Part shown: in pieces, positions 1 through 11,335 of the stretch
How positions within the stretch are numbered: the stretch's first letter is position 1
How the letters are laid out: each line of letters begins with the position of its first letter
Assembly: GCA_037176725.1 (NCBI GenBank)
Contig: JAZBRS010000049.1
Span: 11,488,001 to 11,552,000, forward strand
Direction of reading: 5' to 3'
Origin: Posidonia oceanica
Lineage: Eukaryota; Streptophyta; Magnoliopsida; Alismatales; Posidoniaceae
DNA length: 64,000 nt
Translations under genes and position numbers: made by a program
Notes under the pieces: model-generated
Told to the model about the DNA's origin: nothing
Database searches by the model: none
The model's input: the letters and a program-made list of their open reading frames with translations, nothing else

Positions 1-1939
1 CCGGCACCGGCAGCACCTGCGCCGACCGTCCAGTGCCGTCCAGCGCCTCCACGTGCCGCCGCACACCGCTCTCGCCTCCGCCGCGTCGCGCCGGCCTCCC
101 CCGCGCTCCGCCCGGGCCAGGCCACTTCCTCCTCCGCTGTTCCAGCACGTCTGCCGGCGAGCTCCGACCCGTCCCCTGTAGCAACTAAGCCAGGTTTGCC
201 TTTGTTTTTATTTTTTCATTAGCATAGGAATTTTCCCTTGCATTGCATTGTTGCCATGTTAGTTTTTTAATTTTGCATTTAGGTCCAAGCTCGGTTTAAA
301 ACTCATTTAAATCCGAATTAAAATCATATGAAATTGCGGTTAAAATCTATAGTTGTTTCTATTTACACATCAATCCAGCTGCAGTTCAAATCTTTTAATT
401 TTCTTTTAATTTAAGTCTTGCAACTTTGTTTTCATTACTCTTAGGTCCTTTTCCGCATTTTTGCATGCATTGCACCCATGCATCATTGCAGTTAGCACTT
501 TTTACACACACTTAAGTATGTCTAGCTCCCCTGAATATGGGAGGACCAGTTTTGCACACCCCTAGGACCCCTTTTACACTTAGATCCTTTCTTCTCCCTT
601 GTTCTGGCCCTCCTGCCTTGAAGCTAGCATATCTCCTGATCGGACCGCCGGATCTTCGCAACCAAGATACCTGAATGACCCCGGTGGAGCGCACTTCAAT
701 ACAGACCAAGCATTTCTCAGATCAGGCTTCAGGTCTTCGAGGTAAGTCCTCCTGAACTTCTGCACAGCATCTTTTGCATATCATTTGCATTGCATGGCTT
801 TTAGATGCTTTGCCTCGCTTGTTTCTTGCACCGTTTTGTGTGCCGACTTTGTTTTTTACATCGTTTTGCGTGCCGACTTCATTTCTTACACCGTTTTACG
901 TGCCTCGCTTGTTTCTTGCACCGTTTTGTGTGCCGACTTCGTTTCTTGCACCGTTTTACGTGCCCGCTTTGTTTCTTGCACCGTTTTGCATGCCGACTTT
1001 GTTTCTTGCACCGTTTTGTGTGTCGACTTTGTTTCTCGCACTGTTTTATGTTTTTGCTTTGTTTCTGGCACTGTTTTACGCTCTTGCTTTGTTTCTCGCA
1101 CCGTTTTGCGTGCCTCGCTTGTTTTTTGCACCGTTTTGCGTGCCGACTTTGTTTCTCGCACTGTTTTACGTTCTTGCTTTGTTTCTCGCATCGTTTCGCG
1201 TGCCGACTCTGTTTCTTGCACCGTTTTGCGTGCCAACTTTGTTTCTCGCACCGTTTTGCGTGTTTTACGTTGTTTCCTCTTGCATGTCGCCCGCATTGCC
1301 TGTTTTTACCGCTGTTTTGTTTTATCGCCTGCATTTGCATATAGGGCAGTGATGCTTACTGCCTGGAGTTCTCACAAACTAGGTTTCGCTCGGTTCGGAA
1401 CACAGACAGCGCTGCTGAGCACTTAGATAGCACGTTTACTTCCTTGCATTGCATTCCATTACTTAGAGTACACCTTTGAGCATTTAGATAGGCATTCATT
1501 GGCACTTAGGCATTCAAAGTCTGCATTTCCCTGCATATGCTAGCGTAAGCCTAGAAAGACCGATTCTCAGGCGTGTTGGGGGTGCCTAACACCTTCCCCG
1601 CACGTAACAGGAGTCCTTGCCCTTTCTCTTGGCCCGCAATGACCATATTGCCCTTATTCTAGGCACGAGTCACATCATTTGCATTCATTTGCATCTCATT
1701 TCTTTTGCATTGCCTTGCATTGCATCTTTTGCTTGGTTTTGCGTGATTATTCACGCATTTCCCTGGTTTTCCTTGTCTTTCGATCTAATAGACTTGGTGG
1801 CGACTCCGATTTGTCTTATCTTCTTCTTCTCTTTCCCGTTTTTCCCTTTTTTAAAATGTTTTCGAGTTAAGTCTTCCTTCTCGGACATAGCCGCTAATAG
1901 TAAGCCTGATCCTGATCGGTGCGCACTGGGATTACTACA
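1..1939 (+). mobile_element. 3' part of a long LTR (Tat/Ogre-like Gypsy)
   Basis: The window opens inside an LTR. Its last 640 bases align with the ends of the two LTRs of element B (48790-49411 and 60130-60732). They share the ATGCTTACTGCCT block near 1350, the conserved block at about 1548-1620 containing GGGGGTGCCTAACACC, a GACTCCGATTTGTCTTATC stretch, and the terminal ATTACTACA at 1931-1939. No primer binding site follows; the next bases are unrelated, so this is a 3' LTR, a solo LTR or an LTR cut by later events. The order GC-rich segment, GTAGCAACT, then T-rich GCATT-rich DNA matches the LTR starting at 37191. Everything upstream lies outside the window. The long open frames across 774-1426 come from a tandem repeat and are not genes. 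Confidence 0.8.
800..1275 (+). repeat. Tandem repeat, about 30 bp x 16, inside the LTR
   Basis: A roughly 30-bp unit built around TTTGTTTCTTGCACCGTTTT, usually followed by GCGTGCCGAC, is repeated head to tail about sixteen times with scattered substitutions. The matching place in element B's LTRs (about 48650-48780 and 59980-60090) has only degenerate GCACCGTTTT words, so the array expanded in this LTR or decayed in the others. Because 30 is divisible by 3, several frames on both strands stay open; the resulting Cys/Phe- or Lys/Arg-rich peptides are artefacts. Confidence 0.9.
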
Positions 1940-2617
1940 ATTTTTGAAAGGATATAGATTTCTACACACTCAGTAAGCTTGTCAAATATCTCTTTTAAAA
2001 TACCTTTCTCGGAGTTAAGATGAACTTAAGTGACCAATATAGCAAATAAGGGCCCTTAATTTAAATTAACTTTAAACCAGCATATTCAGGTGAAGTAAGA
2101 TGTAAATGACATAGTTACAGAGAAAGATTTCACCTGGGAGCTTTAAAATTGAGTTTTGGACTCCTCGGCGCTTGAGCGAGCCATTAACTTGATGAAATGA
2201 ATAACCAGTGATTCTGAATGGCTCGGATGTCCAAGAAATATGAAACCACTGCTCACACGTGTATTTCAACTTAAACAAACCTTTGGGACCGATAAAAAAT
2301 GTTTACGCCACTTAATCACGGATTAGAGGGAGCTACAGCCAAGTTCAGTGACTTAAGTCACTGATAAAACGTTGTACGCGTAAGCTAGTGCGAACAGCGT
2401 TATCCGCTTGATTTTCTACGTCCAACGTCGGAAAGCTGATTTGAACGTTATGCACCTGATATGGCACGGCTAACGTAAGACGCAGTATTCACCGCTTACA
2501 ACGAAGCGAGCCCAGAATCTTTTCTTTTCTTTCCTTTCCTGCTCTTGGCTAATCTTCTAGAATGCTGCGAAATTTTCTCAATGCCCGCGTCGAGGATCTT
2601 CGACGGTCTTCCTGGGC
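1940..2617. other. Noncoding DNA upstream of the antisense gene remnant
   Basis: There is no credible coding sequence here. Between about 2370 and 2500 lie several short words of the AACGTTGTACGC, GTCCAACGT and AACGTTATGC type. They resemble the hairpin cassettes found in the LTRs of elements 1 and B. The rest is unremarkable AT-rich sequence. Confidence 0.5.
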
Positions 2618-2626
2618 TTATAAAAG
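2618..2626 (+). promoter_or_regulatory. TATA box for the antisense gene
   Basis: TTATAAAAG lies 96 bases before the first ATG of the antisense reading frame and is followed by a pyrimidine-rich leader. Position and sequence fit a plant core promoter. It points opposite to the host retroelement, so this gene appears to carry its own promoter. Confidence 0.6.
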
Positions 2627-2721
2627 CCTGGCCACCCCTTGGGACTTGTGCACACTTGCCCCTTGCATCCTTGCTGATTTTTTCTTGTCTTTTGCTTCTT
2701 CCTCTCTTCCTCCTTGCTCTC

Positions 2722-4063
2722 ATGGCTTCTGGTTCAGTCCCCAACGTTTTTATGCACAACAAGAAGGGAGTTGCAAAACCTCTGGAGGAGATTGAAGGGC
2801 ATATGATGTCCCATATCAAAGCGGGGAAGGTATGATTTTCTTCATTTGTCCTTCTATTCTCTCTTGTTCTTTATGCTTTCAATTTTGTAGGAAATCCTCA
2901 ACTTCACAAAAACACCCTGCTTTGATAATGACTTCCCTTACTATTCTCCTTGGGTGAAAGACTTTGTACTTTGGGCTCGGGAAAGGAAGCTCGTTTTGAC
3001 CCGTACATGCTTTGGTGGACGTCTAGATTTATTGGACACCGCCTTGGACTGGCCTCTACTCCATGCTTCATGTGCTTTCTGGAGTACTAAAACTCATACC
3101 TTCTTCCTTAGGGGCTGTGAGATGACAATCCTAGTAGAAGATGTTCATGGCCTGCTTGGCGTGACTTAGATAGGAGCGGCTCGGCCAGATATTGATTTTC
3201 CATTGCCATACGGGACAGCAGACATGCAAACATTCATAGACCGTATCTTCACTGCTCCGCCTACTTTCCTAGTGATTAGAAGTCGTAGACTCAACTTGGC
3301 ACATTAGTACTACAGTTTTCGGCGGATTGAGGACTCTACTTCCCAGGATCAATTGCTTATGTGTCTGCACTTGCTGATTGGAGGCCTTACTGTGTTTGTT
3401 TCCAAGGACTTCTCCTTGGATGTCTACCACACTGAGTTTCTGATAGGCCTTATTGAGCACTTTTGGCGTTCTCCTTTAGTCGCCATCCTTGCAGCTACAT
3501 ACCTCGGTCTAACCAGTGTCTCAACTGGAGGGGATTTTGTAGGCTCTCATTTTCTTCTTTCCAGGTGGCTACAGGTCCATTTCCCGAGGCTCGGGCCTGC
3601 GAGGATTGATTTGATTGAGGAAAGGGTTTGCTCTTTGGCTTCTGCCCTTATTGACATCTTTGCACCTTCCACACCCTCCTATCATAAGCACCAGGCACGA
3701 GGCTCTTCAGTTGAGTTGGAGTTGATAGGGCCCACTCACTTTGTGGTGTATAACTCCCATCGCTGCTTCGAGATAGTGTGGCAGAAGAAAGGGGTGCCAC
3801 CTCGGCTGAGTTCTATTCCTCGTATTCGGGTTCGGGAGTGCAGTCTTCCATCTGATGCAGTGATGGTGTACTACATTCAGGCTCTTTGGTCGTCTCTGGA
3901 CCGCCATGATGATTCAGATGAGACTTCAGCTGCTCCCTTGACTTGCTGCCTACTACGGGAGGATGTGCACTGGAGGTGGTATTCAAAGCTACTATCCAAA
4001 CCCGAGGAGTGGGTTGAAGCGATTGGTGTGCTACGTAGGAAAAGGAAGAAGACAATTAGATAG
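2722..4063 (+). pseudogene. Antisense plant-mobile-domain (PMD-like) gene carried by element 1
   Basis: Exon 1 is 2722-2829, beginning MASGSVPN. A GT-AG intron follows at 2830-2890 (donor AAG|GTATGA, acceptor TTTTGTAG), and the frame continues from 2891 to a stop ending at 4063, about 426 codons in all. The protein resembles the plant mobile domain family: a tryptophan-rich stretch (DWPLLHASCAFW), the block ETxxTLEDV-like EMTILVEDVHGLLGV, and a C-terminal Lys/Arg-rich tail. Two in-frame TAG codons at 3167-3169 and 3305-3307 break it. PMD-like extra ORFs, often antisense and between pol and the 3' LTR, are known from Tat-lineage elements, which is exactly this position. The family assignment rests on remembered motifs. 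The product's role is not known. Confidence 0.7.
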
Positions 4064-4117
4064 GCAATTATTGTAATTTTTTATTTTTGGGACCATGTAT
4101 CTTTATCTCTTTAAGGA

Positions 4118-4123
4118 AATAAA
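4118..4123 (+). terminator. Poly(A) signal after the PMD-like gene
   Basis: AATAAA starts 55 bases after the stop codon of the PMD-like frame and is followed by a T-rich stretch. With the TATA box and intron it completes a gene-like transcription unit on the + strand. Confidence 0.5.
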
Positions 4124-5974
4124 TATATCTTTTATTTTTCATCCTTGTTCACATGCTTTGGACAGTGTTGAGTTCAGAAATACTCCCTGGTAGCTTTGGC
4201 ATTCGTTTAAGGGCACTTTATCAGGAATTTGTAGCTTAAGTCACTGTTAAAATGTAAGATGCGTAGTACCATGCGTCCAATATTCCTCTGTTGGTCGTTA
4301 TACGCTTCAGATGATGCGTCCAACATTGGACGCTGATATTTGCACGTTTAACGCCTCTGAACTGTTCTTCTGCACAATCTTGGCAAATTTGTTATTCCAT
4401 CTATGGGTATTATTGCCTCTAGTCCAAAGTGACCTTTGAAAACTCAGACACGTTCCTAACATGGCTTCAGAAAACTTAGGAACAACATCTATACAATGCA
4501 TGCTTTAAACCAACCTAATGCTATGAAAAGAAAAAGGTCTTAATGCAATGAAAAGTTAAGGGAAACTTAGGTTTTGAATAACAAGCATTGGCCTCAGCTT
4601 TGTTGTCTAAAGATGATATGCCAGATGAGGGACTGTCTCTTTTCGAGATCCCAGTCTTGGCTCGTAGGTGAATACCAAGTGACCATCCTGAATAGGAAGG
4701 GTCAAGTACGACGTGGAGTCGTAAAATTTCCTAAATTTTTGCATCATTGGCCTTACTTGTTATTAGTTTCATGAGGTGATGTTCGTTGGGTAGATTTTAC
4801 CTTTTGCTATTTTTGGATTTTGGTTTTATCATTTTTTTGGATTTTTGACTTTTTCATTTTTTGGATTTTTGATTTTATCATTTTTTTTTGGATTTTTTGT
4901 TTTATTTTTTTGAATTTTTGACTTTGTCATTTTTTTTGGATTTTTTATTTTATCATTTTTTTGGATTTTTGGTTTTATCATTTTTTTTTTGGATTTTTGA
5001 CTTTGTCATTTTTTGGATTTTTCTGATTTCATCATTTTGTCCTAGATTTTTGGTTTTATCATTTTTTTGGATTTTTGGTTTTATCAATTTTTTTTTTGAT
5101 GTTATCATTTTTTTTTGATTTTTTGTTTTATCATTTTTTTTGGATTTTTGGTTTTATTATTTTTTTTTAGATTTTTGATTTTATCATTTTTTTGGATTTT
5201 TGTAGGGGAAGAAGAATCTTTCAAGAAGTTGGGAAACAGAAGACCTCATGGTTGGAAAACCTTGACAGTTTGATCCCTTGTGTATCTTAAAGTCATGGAT
5301 ACTTCTGGCTTGCTTTGGCACCTAACTGCCCCTAGACCTAGGCTTCTGCCCCTTGCCTTTAGTGTGTACGATGCAGGATGTGGGTGGAAGGAAGTCAATG
5401 TCCTATCCTAAGATGTCAGCTGAAGATTTGAAGCCAATACCCTCTTAGTTCAAGGTTGATTCCTACTACGCCTCAGTATTTTCCCAGTTTTTTTTTTAGT
5501 TTTGACTCCTGGATAGCTTCTTTGCTGCCTTCTTTTCCATTCTCTTTTTTTTCTTGCACATGGACAACTTCTTTGCTGCCTTCTTTTCTTCCCTTTTTTT
5601 TTCTTTTTTTCTTTCTGGGTATTTTGGCAAGTAGTCTCACCCCGTTTGAGTGTTCGGCCAATGGATACTCGTTCCTCGACAGACCGAGATACTCTTCTAT
5701 TTGGTACACTCTCCTCTTTTCTACGCTTCTAAGTTTTGGCTTTAGACGTCTATCCGATTTGTACTAGGGTAACGTGTCTGACTCAAGGGATGTGTGCGGA
5801 CTTGTTGTTCATGAACTGGGAGGGGACTCCTTATGATTTGTCTCTATCTCAATGTCAGACCATTTTCCCTCCTTCTCCCACAAGGTGTTTGTAAGGTGAG
5901 CTTAAGGTATGACTCTTAGGCTTTGGGAACAGTAGGTCCTCATGCACAGGTAGTCTAATGGCTCAGTGTGCATG
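4124..5974. other. Noncoding DNA between the PMD-like gene and integrase
   Basis: Short hairpin-like words (GCGTCCAACATTGGACGC near 4320, GCGTCCAAT near 4275) occur just after the antisense gene. A long T-rich repeat covers 4790-5215 and pyrimidine-rich DNA runs from 5480 to 5620. I see no coding region; the frames here are low-complexity. Confidence 0.6.
4790..5215. repeat. T-rich degenerate tandem repeat
   Basis: About fourteen degenerate copies of a 25-30-bp unit of the form TTTTTGGATTTTTG(G/A)TTTTATCA. On the - strand, the sense strand of element 1, it is an A-rich tract downstream of integrase. Its peptides (Phe/Leu-rich) are meaningless. Confidence 0.85.
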
Positions 5975-7450
5975 TCAAGGGTAGTACCTTTTGAGATGTA
6001 GTGCATTATAGGGATATTCAAGCCTAGTGCCATCCTCTCTGGCCAAACAATAGGCATTACCTGGATATGCCTTAACCACCAAGTATGGTCCTTCCCAATT
6101 TGGTCTCAGTTTCCCATACTTGCGAGGAAGGATTTCTTTAAGCACCCATTCACCAACATTGAAATTACGTTCAATTACTTTCCTCGTATATGCTCTTGCA
6201 AGTCGTTCTTGGTAGAGGCGTGCATGCTCAGCTGCTTGCAACCGTTTCTCATCTAGCAAATCCAACTGTAAACTTAATAATTGCCTCTTATCCTCGGCAT
6301 TTATCTCATTGTCAAGTTGTACCCTAGATGAGGGGACCATGATCTCAAATGGGACTACTGTCTCCATACCATAATAAACGCAAATGGGGTTTGACCCATA
6401 GGCGTTCTTATGGAGGTTCGATAGGTCCATAAGGTATCAATTAGCTTATCTGTCCAATCATGTCCCTTGGCTCCTCCTACCATTTTCTTAAGGATTCGGA
6501 TTAACGTCTTATTAGTAGCTTCAACTTGTCCATTACCTTGGGGGTAATATGGTGATGAATGATGCAATTCATTCTTAAACTTCTTATAGAGTTTTTTAAA
6601 GTCTTGGGATACAAAGATTGCGCCATTGTCTGCTACTAGTTTCTTTGGGATCCTGAACCTTGAAAGGATATTTTTTCCGCATGAACTTGCAAAGATTTGA
6701 AGCTTTGATCTCAGTGAACGCTTCTGCTTCAGCCCATTTGGTGAAGTACTCAGTGGCTGTGAGTATGAACCCATTCTGCTTTTTGGTGTCGAAGGGTCCT
6801 ACGACATCAAATGCCCACATGGAGAAAGGCCATACTGCTTGAGTCGGATTTAATTCTGATGCTGGTGCATGTATTCTGTCTGCATGGATCTGGCACTGCC
6901 TGCACCTTCTCACATTGTTTGCACAATCTGCCTCCATTGTGGGCCAGTAGTACCCTCTACGCAGTATCATTTTTGCCATGAACTGAGAACTGACGTGTCC
7001 TCCACATATGCCTTCATGCATTTCTCCGATGATAACTTCAACCTCCTCATAAGTGACGCAGTGTAGTTCTATTCCGCTGAAAGACCTTTTGAAAAGGACT
7101 CCGACCCTCATGAAGTATCTTGTGGCTATCCTCCTAACTGCTTCTATGTCTTGTGAAGTTGCATAATGGGGGAAGGTCCCATCTTGGATGTAGTTCTGGA
7201 TGTCAAAGAACCACGAGTTCCTGTCATCCTCTATGTTGTAGTAAACTTCAAACTTGGTTGCCTTTGATTCCCCAATTTTCTGTCTAAGCTTCATGGCCCA
7301 CGGTTCAGTTGAGTCAATAGCAGGTGTCCCGTGTTGCTGTACCGTTATTGTTTGCTCCCGGACATTGATGGGGAACTCGATTGAGGAAGCTAATGAAGCA
7401 AGAGCATCTGCTAGCAGGTTATGACTCTGGAGGGTATGGACATACACTAC
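5975..7450 (-). pseudogene. Integrase region of element 1, frameshifted
   Basis: The zinc-binding HHCC module is visible around 6950-7060 (HEGICGGH ... CRQCQ). The catalytic core follows: first Asp in AFDVVGPF, second in ADNGAIF, Glu in GQVEATNK. The C-terminal GPY/F-like motif WEGPYLV lies near 6080. The protein would join element cDNA to host DNA. Two frameshifts break it: one in an A-run near 6670, just before the second catalytic Asp, and one near 6365-6385. The remnant is separated from RNase H only by an in-frame TAG at 7451-7453. All three catalytic residues survive in the remnant, but the frame does not. Confidence 0.9.
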
Positions 7451-8428
7451 CTACTGAAACCGAGCTAATAGGAGGCGAGCAATGCTTTTGTACTCTTCTA
7501 GCCTTGGGTTGAGGGTTCTATATTTGTTCAGAATTTGCCTTAGAACCAACTGGGAGTCTCTGATGAGTTTTAACCACTTTGCCCCTAGCTCAAGTACTAG
7601 GCGTAATCCAAGGATCAAGGCCTCGTATTTTGCAACATTGTTAGTTTTTGCGGTGAAATTTAGCTGCACAGCTCGAGGGTTGAGAACTCCTTCTGGAGTG
7701 AGAAATGCTACTCCGATGCCTGCTCCTTGTCTGTTGAGTGCTCCATTAAAATAGAGAGTCCACTGTTGAGTGGGAGACTCTGTAGCTTGTATTTCCAGTA
7801 TCTCCTCATCGGGGAAGTCTGTTCGGACTGGTTGATAATCTTCGATAGGTAATTCTGCCAAGTGATTTGCAATGGCTTGCCCCTTGACCGCTTTCTGAGG
7901 TACATATTGCAGGTCAAATTTAGTGAGGAGGAGCTGCCATCTTGCCAACCTTCCAGAGAGGGCTGGTTTCTTGAACATGTATTTGATTGGGTCCATCTTG
8001 GCGATATAACAGACTTTATGGGCTAGGAAGTAGTGTCTCAGCTTTTGAGATGCCCATACCAAGGCCAAGCAATACTTTTCTATGGCTGTATACTTCTCTT
8101 CATAATCCAGGAAGGTTCTACTTAGGTAGTAGATAGCCTTCTCCTTCTTTCCATCCTCACCATGTTGAGCTAGCACTACTCCTATTGATGATGCGGTGAC
8201 TGCCACATAGAGCAACAAAGGCTTCCCTGATATAGGCGCTGATATGAATGGGGGATTCATGAGGTATGCTTTGAGCTCATCAAAAGCTTTCTGGCATTTC
8301 TCATCCCAAGTAAATTCCCTTTCTCCTTTTAATAGCTCATAGAATAGCTTACATCGGTCGGCGTGTTGTGAGATAAATCTTCTGATGAACTGCAAGCGAT
8401 CGATAAGTCCTTTGAGCTCCTTGATGTT
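7451..8428 (-). pseudogene. RNase H region of element 1, two RNase H domains
   Basis: The frame continues from reverse transcriptase across a TGA (8429-8431) and ends at TAG 7451-7453. The first half is the usual Gypsy RT connection and RNase H (YLSRTFLDYEEKYTAIEK; KLRHYF). The second half is an additional RNase H-like domain (WTLYFNGA; NNVAKYEALILGL; DSQLV). A second, archaeal-type RNase H is a recognised trait of the plant Tat lineage. In the second domain the first acidic residue of the usual DG motif reads Asn (FNGA), and the first domain also lacks the expected Asp in its opening strand (LLLYVAV). Catalysis would probably be impaired even without the stops. Confidence 0.8.
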
Positions 8429-10330
8429 TCAGGGCGGGGGCATCTGTGCTATTGCTCTAGCCTTCTGTGGGTCCACCTTGATTCCTCTTTTACTGATGAT
8501 GAAGCCCAGTAGCTTCCCGACAGTTACCCCAAACACGTACTTCTTCGGGTTCATTTTTAGCTGATATTGCCTTGCTCTGCTCAGTATCCTTCTCAGTGCT
8601 TTGAAGTGCCCTTCCTTTGTCCTTGATTTGACCAAGATGTCGTCAACGTACACTTCCATGCAATTGTGCATCATGTCATGGAAGATGGCCATCATTGCTC
8701 TCTGATATGTTGCGCCGGCGTTCTTGAGACCAAATGGCATGACTACATAGCAGTATGTCCCCCATGGCGTGATGAACGACATCTTCTCTTGGTCTTGCTC
8801 TGCTAGTTTGATCTGGTTGTAATCGGAGAAACCATCCATGAAAGATAGCATCTCAAATCCTGCTGTATTGTCCACTAGCAAGTCAATATGTGGCAAAGGG
8901 AAGTCGTCTTTGGGACAAGCGGCGTTGAGGTTGCGATAGTTAATGCAAACCCGAACTTTCCCATCCTTCTTGGCCACTGGCACTATATTTGAGACCCAAC
9001 TGGGGTACATAACCACCCTGATGAACTTTGCTTTGTGGAGCTTGTCAATTTCTTCTTTGACTTTAAGTGCAAGTTCCGTCCTTAATCGTCTTAATTTCTG
9101 CTTGACGGGTTTTGCTCCAGAGTTTAGTGGAAGCAGGTGTTCCACTAGTGCTGATTGTAGGCCAGGCATGTCCTCGTACTTGAAGGCCAATACATCCACG
9201 AACTCCCTCAAGATTTGCACCATTTCCTCCCATTCTTTTGGGCTCAAACTTGCACTTATGAGTATTGGTTTTGGCTCTTTTGTAGTCCCTAGATTGACCT
9301 CCACAGTCTCTTCTTCAGCTGCCTTTGTTTGCTCATCATATTTGTCCATGATGTGCTTAAGGAGGTCTGTGTTGTCTTCCTGATCTTCTTCCTCATCACT
9401 GCAGCTAACCAGCTCGTATGCCTCTATCCCTGTACACTTCCCAAACTGGTCAAATTCTTCTACTAGAAAGACCATGTTAGCAGTAGCTAGCTCCTGAGGC
9501 AATGCCTCTGTGTATTGACACACGTGCACAGTCTTGGAAGCGGTGGTCGAAGTTGACTGCGAGCTGCTAGAGCTAACATGGTGATCCTCTCCCTTATTGA
9601 ATACAGAAAGTAAATTACTTTTATTCCTAGGAAATGAAAATAATGCGGAATTAAATAAAGTTTTATTTACAGAATCTAGCGAGATGCCCCTAGAATTACC
9701 TCCATCAGTAGAGGTAGGAGCCTTCCTAGGTGGGCTCGTCATTATCGACGTTCCCACCATCTTCGAAAGGCTCATGATCTGCCCCTGGGTCAGGGTCAAT
9801 TCAGGCCTTTGAGGCTGCAGACCTTCAGAGAGATTTGCCGTGAGGCGACGAATCCAGTCTACGAGTCGTTGCGACTTGCGTAGAGTTTGCCCCGGCCTTT
9901 GCTCCAAAGAGGAAGAGATGTTTGGAGTTGGAGGAAGAGGAGGCTTGGAAGCGGTAGTGCCGGAAGAAGAGGGAGAAGAAGGAGAAAGAGTTGGCTTGTT
10001 CGGAGGTTCGGGGGCCGGTGCGCCTAATAGTGGTGGCGGCGAAGTTGCAGTCTGACCTTTGTGAGGCTCTGTTGGCAACTCTACTGCAGTCTGACCTTCG
10101 TGAGGCTCCACTGCTATAGTCTGACCTTCGTGAGGCTCCACTGCTACAGTCTGACCTTCGTGAGGCTCTACTGCTACAGTCTGACCTTCGTGAGGCTCTG
10201 TTGTTGACTCCCTTGCAGTCTGACCTTCATGAGACTCTGCTGGCAATTCAAGTGTTTGGAATAAGCCGGAAATGTTTTTGTCGGCTGTGTCCTCTGCACT
10301 TTGGAGAGTGTGTTTGGTTGATTTCGCCAA
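8429..10330 (-). pseudogene. Reverse transcriptase of element 1 with a long linker
   Basis: This is the longest open stretch of the element, 633 codons. Roughly the first 330 residues are a low-complexity Pro/Ser/Thr/Glu linker with a decapeptide repeat. The polymerase occupies about residues 390-633: KPVKQKLRR, the first catalytic Asp in SFMDGFSDYNQI, and the catalytic pair in YVDDILVKS. It would copy element RNA into cDNA in virus-like particles. It is in the same frame as the upstream protease/G-patch ORF, separated by a TAG at 10427-10429, and as RNase H, separated by a TGA at 8429-8431. The linker contains a 73-bp AT-rich stretch bounded by splice-like sites (9627-9699). Confidence 0.9.
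10045..10240 (-). repeat. 30-bp coding tandem repeat (decapeptide)
   Basis: The linker before reverse transcriptase contains about five to six copies of a 30-bp unit encoding AVEPHEGQT-type decapeptides, with diverged copies at both ends. Copies in the middle are almost identical, so expansion is recent or kept uniform. The reading frame is preserved. Confidence 0.85.
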
Positions 10331-10426
10331 AATAATATTTCCCAGTGGGGATGAATTCGAATTGAAGATCCCTATATTGGTGAAATGTCCTTGTAGATTC
10401 CACTGTAATGGTCGTCCGTCGGGAAA

Positions 10427-11335
10427 CTAGTCGAAACCGAGTCCTCCCTTCCCTTCTCTGTCGCAAGCCTTTACCGGCTCCTTTGTTCCTTTTCCTTCTG
10501 GGCCTAAGCCCTGACCTTCCTTGTAGCCAATTCTCCTCATGATCTCCCATCCCACACTCATGGAGGGTCTTCTGCTTTTTGAGGGTTCATTCTTCTTGTG
10601 AAATAGCCTGGGCTTGGCCCACTTGTCTCTTAGCTCGACCATAGATACTATGTTCTTGCCCTTTTCGGCGCAGGTTGGCTTTTCTCGCACACTGAACTGG
10701 TGCGGCAGGTATATCACATTTGCCTCTGCTTCTTGGCCTAGTATGTCCCCTGCTATTTTGATGATTTTCCCATTGTGAGGGAATTTCAGGCATTGGTGCC
10801 GAGGAGATGATACTCCTTTTAAACTGTCCAGCCACTGTCTCCCCAGGATGATCTGATATGGGACATTTATGTTTATGACGATTAGTTGGGTTAGAACCTG
10901 GGTTGGTCCTATCCCTATCTTTGTGGTCCACTTGCCGTGTGCTTTTCTTTTGCTGTCATCATATCTGGCAATCGTTATATCAATGGGGGTCAAGGAAGCC
11001 TCATTCACGCCCAAGGCTCGTATTGTATTTAATGAGCAAATGTTCATTGATGCACCAATATCTACGAGCACTTCAAAAATTAAGTGATTGTTTATAGAAA
11101 TGGTTACATTCAATGGTGCTTTTCTCCTCTCTATTGGTGCTAACTCGCTATCAGCAAATGTAATGATAGGTTCTACAAAGGCTGTTGTAGCTATAACATG
11201 GAGTTCCTCCGCTGACATATCTGGAGCGACTTGGGCCTTCTCTAGTACCTCTTGCAGAGCCTTCCGATGTTGGATCGAGCTGTTTATGAGATCATAAATT
11301 GAGATCCTGGCCTGTGTCTTCTTCAATTGCTCCAA
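10427..11335 (-). pseudogene. Second aspartic-protease-like domain plus G-patch, element 1
   Basis: The domain has the retropepsin layout: VLVDIGASMNICSL near residue 90, then the flap region and IILGRQWLDS near residue 170. The expected D-T-G reads D-I-G, so activity is doubtful. A G-patch follows near residues 265-295 (GWEIMRRIGYKEGQGLG), a glycine-rich RNA-binding or helicase-activating motif. The same order recurs in element 2. It lies downstream of a more typical protease (11653-12306), with a frameshift near 11415-11430 between them, and is followed in frame by reverse transcriptase after a TAG. Retropepsins linked to G-patches are known in some retroviruses; the tandem arrangement here is my reading. 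Confidence 0.75.

Noticed and set aside
774..1426. Long overlapping open frames on both strands (Cys/Phe-rich and Lys/Arg-rich peptides)
   Set aside because: They are translations of a 30-bp tandem repeat that stays open in several frames; no start context, no domain, and sister LTRs do not keep them.
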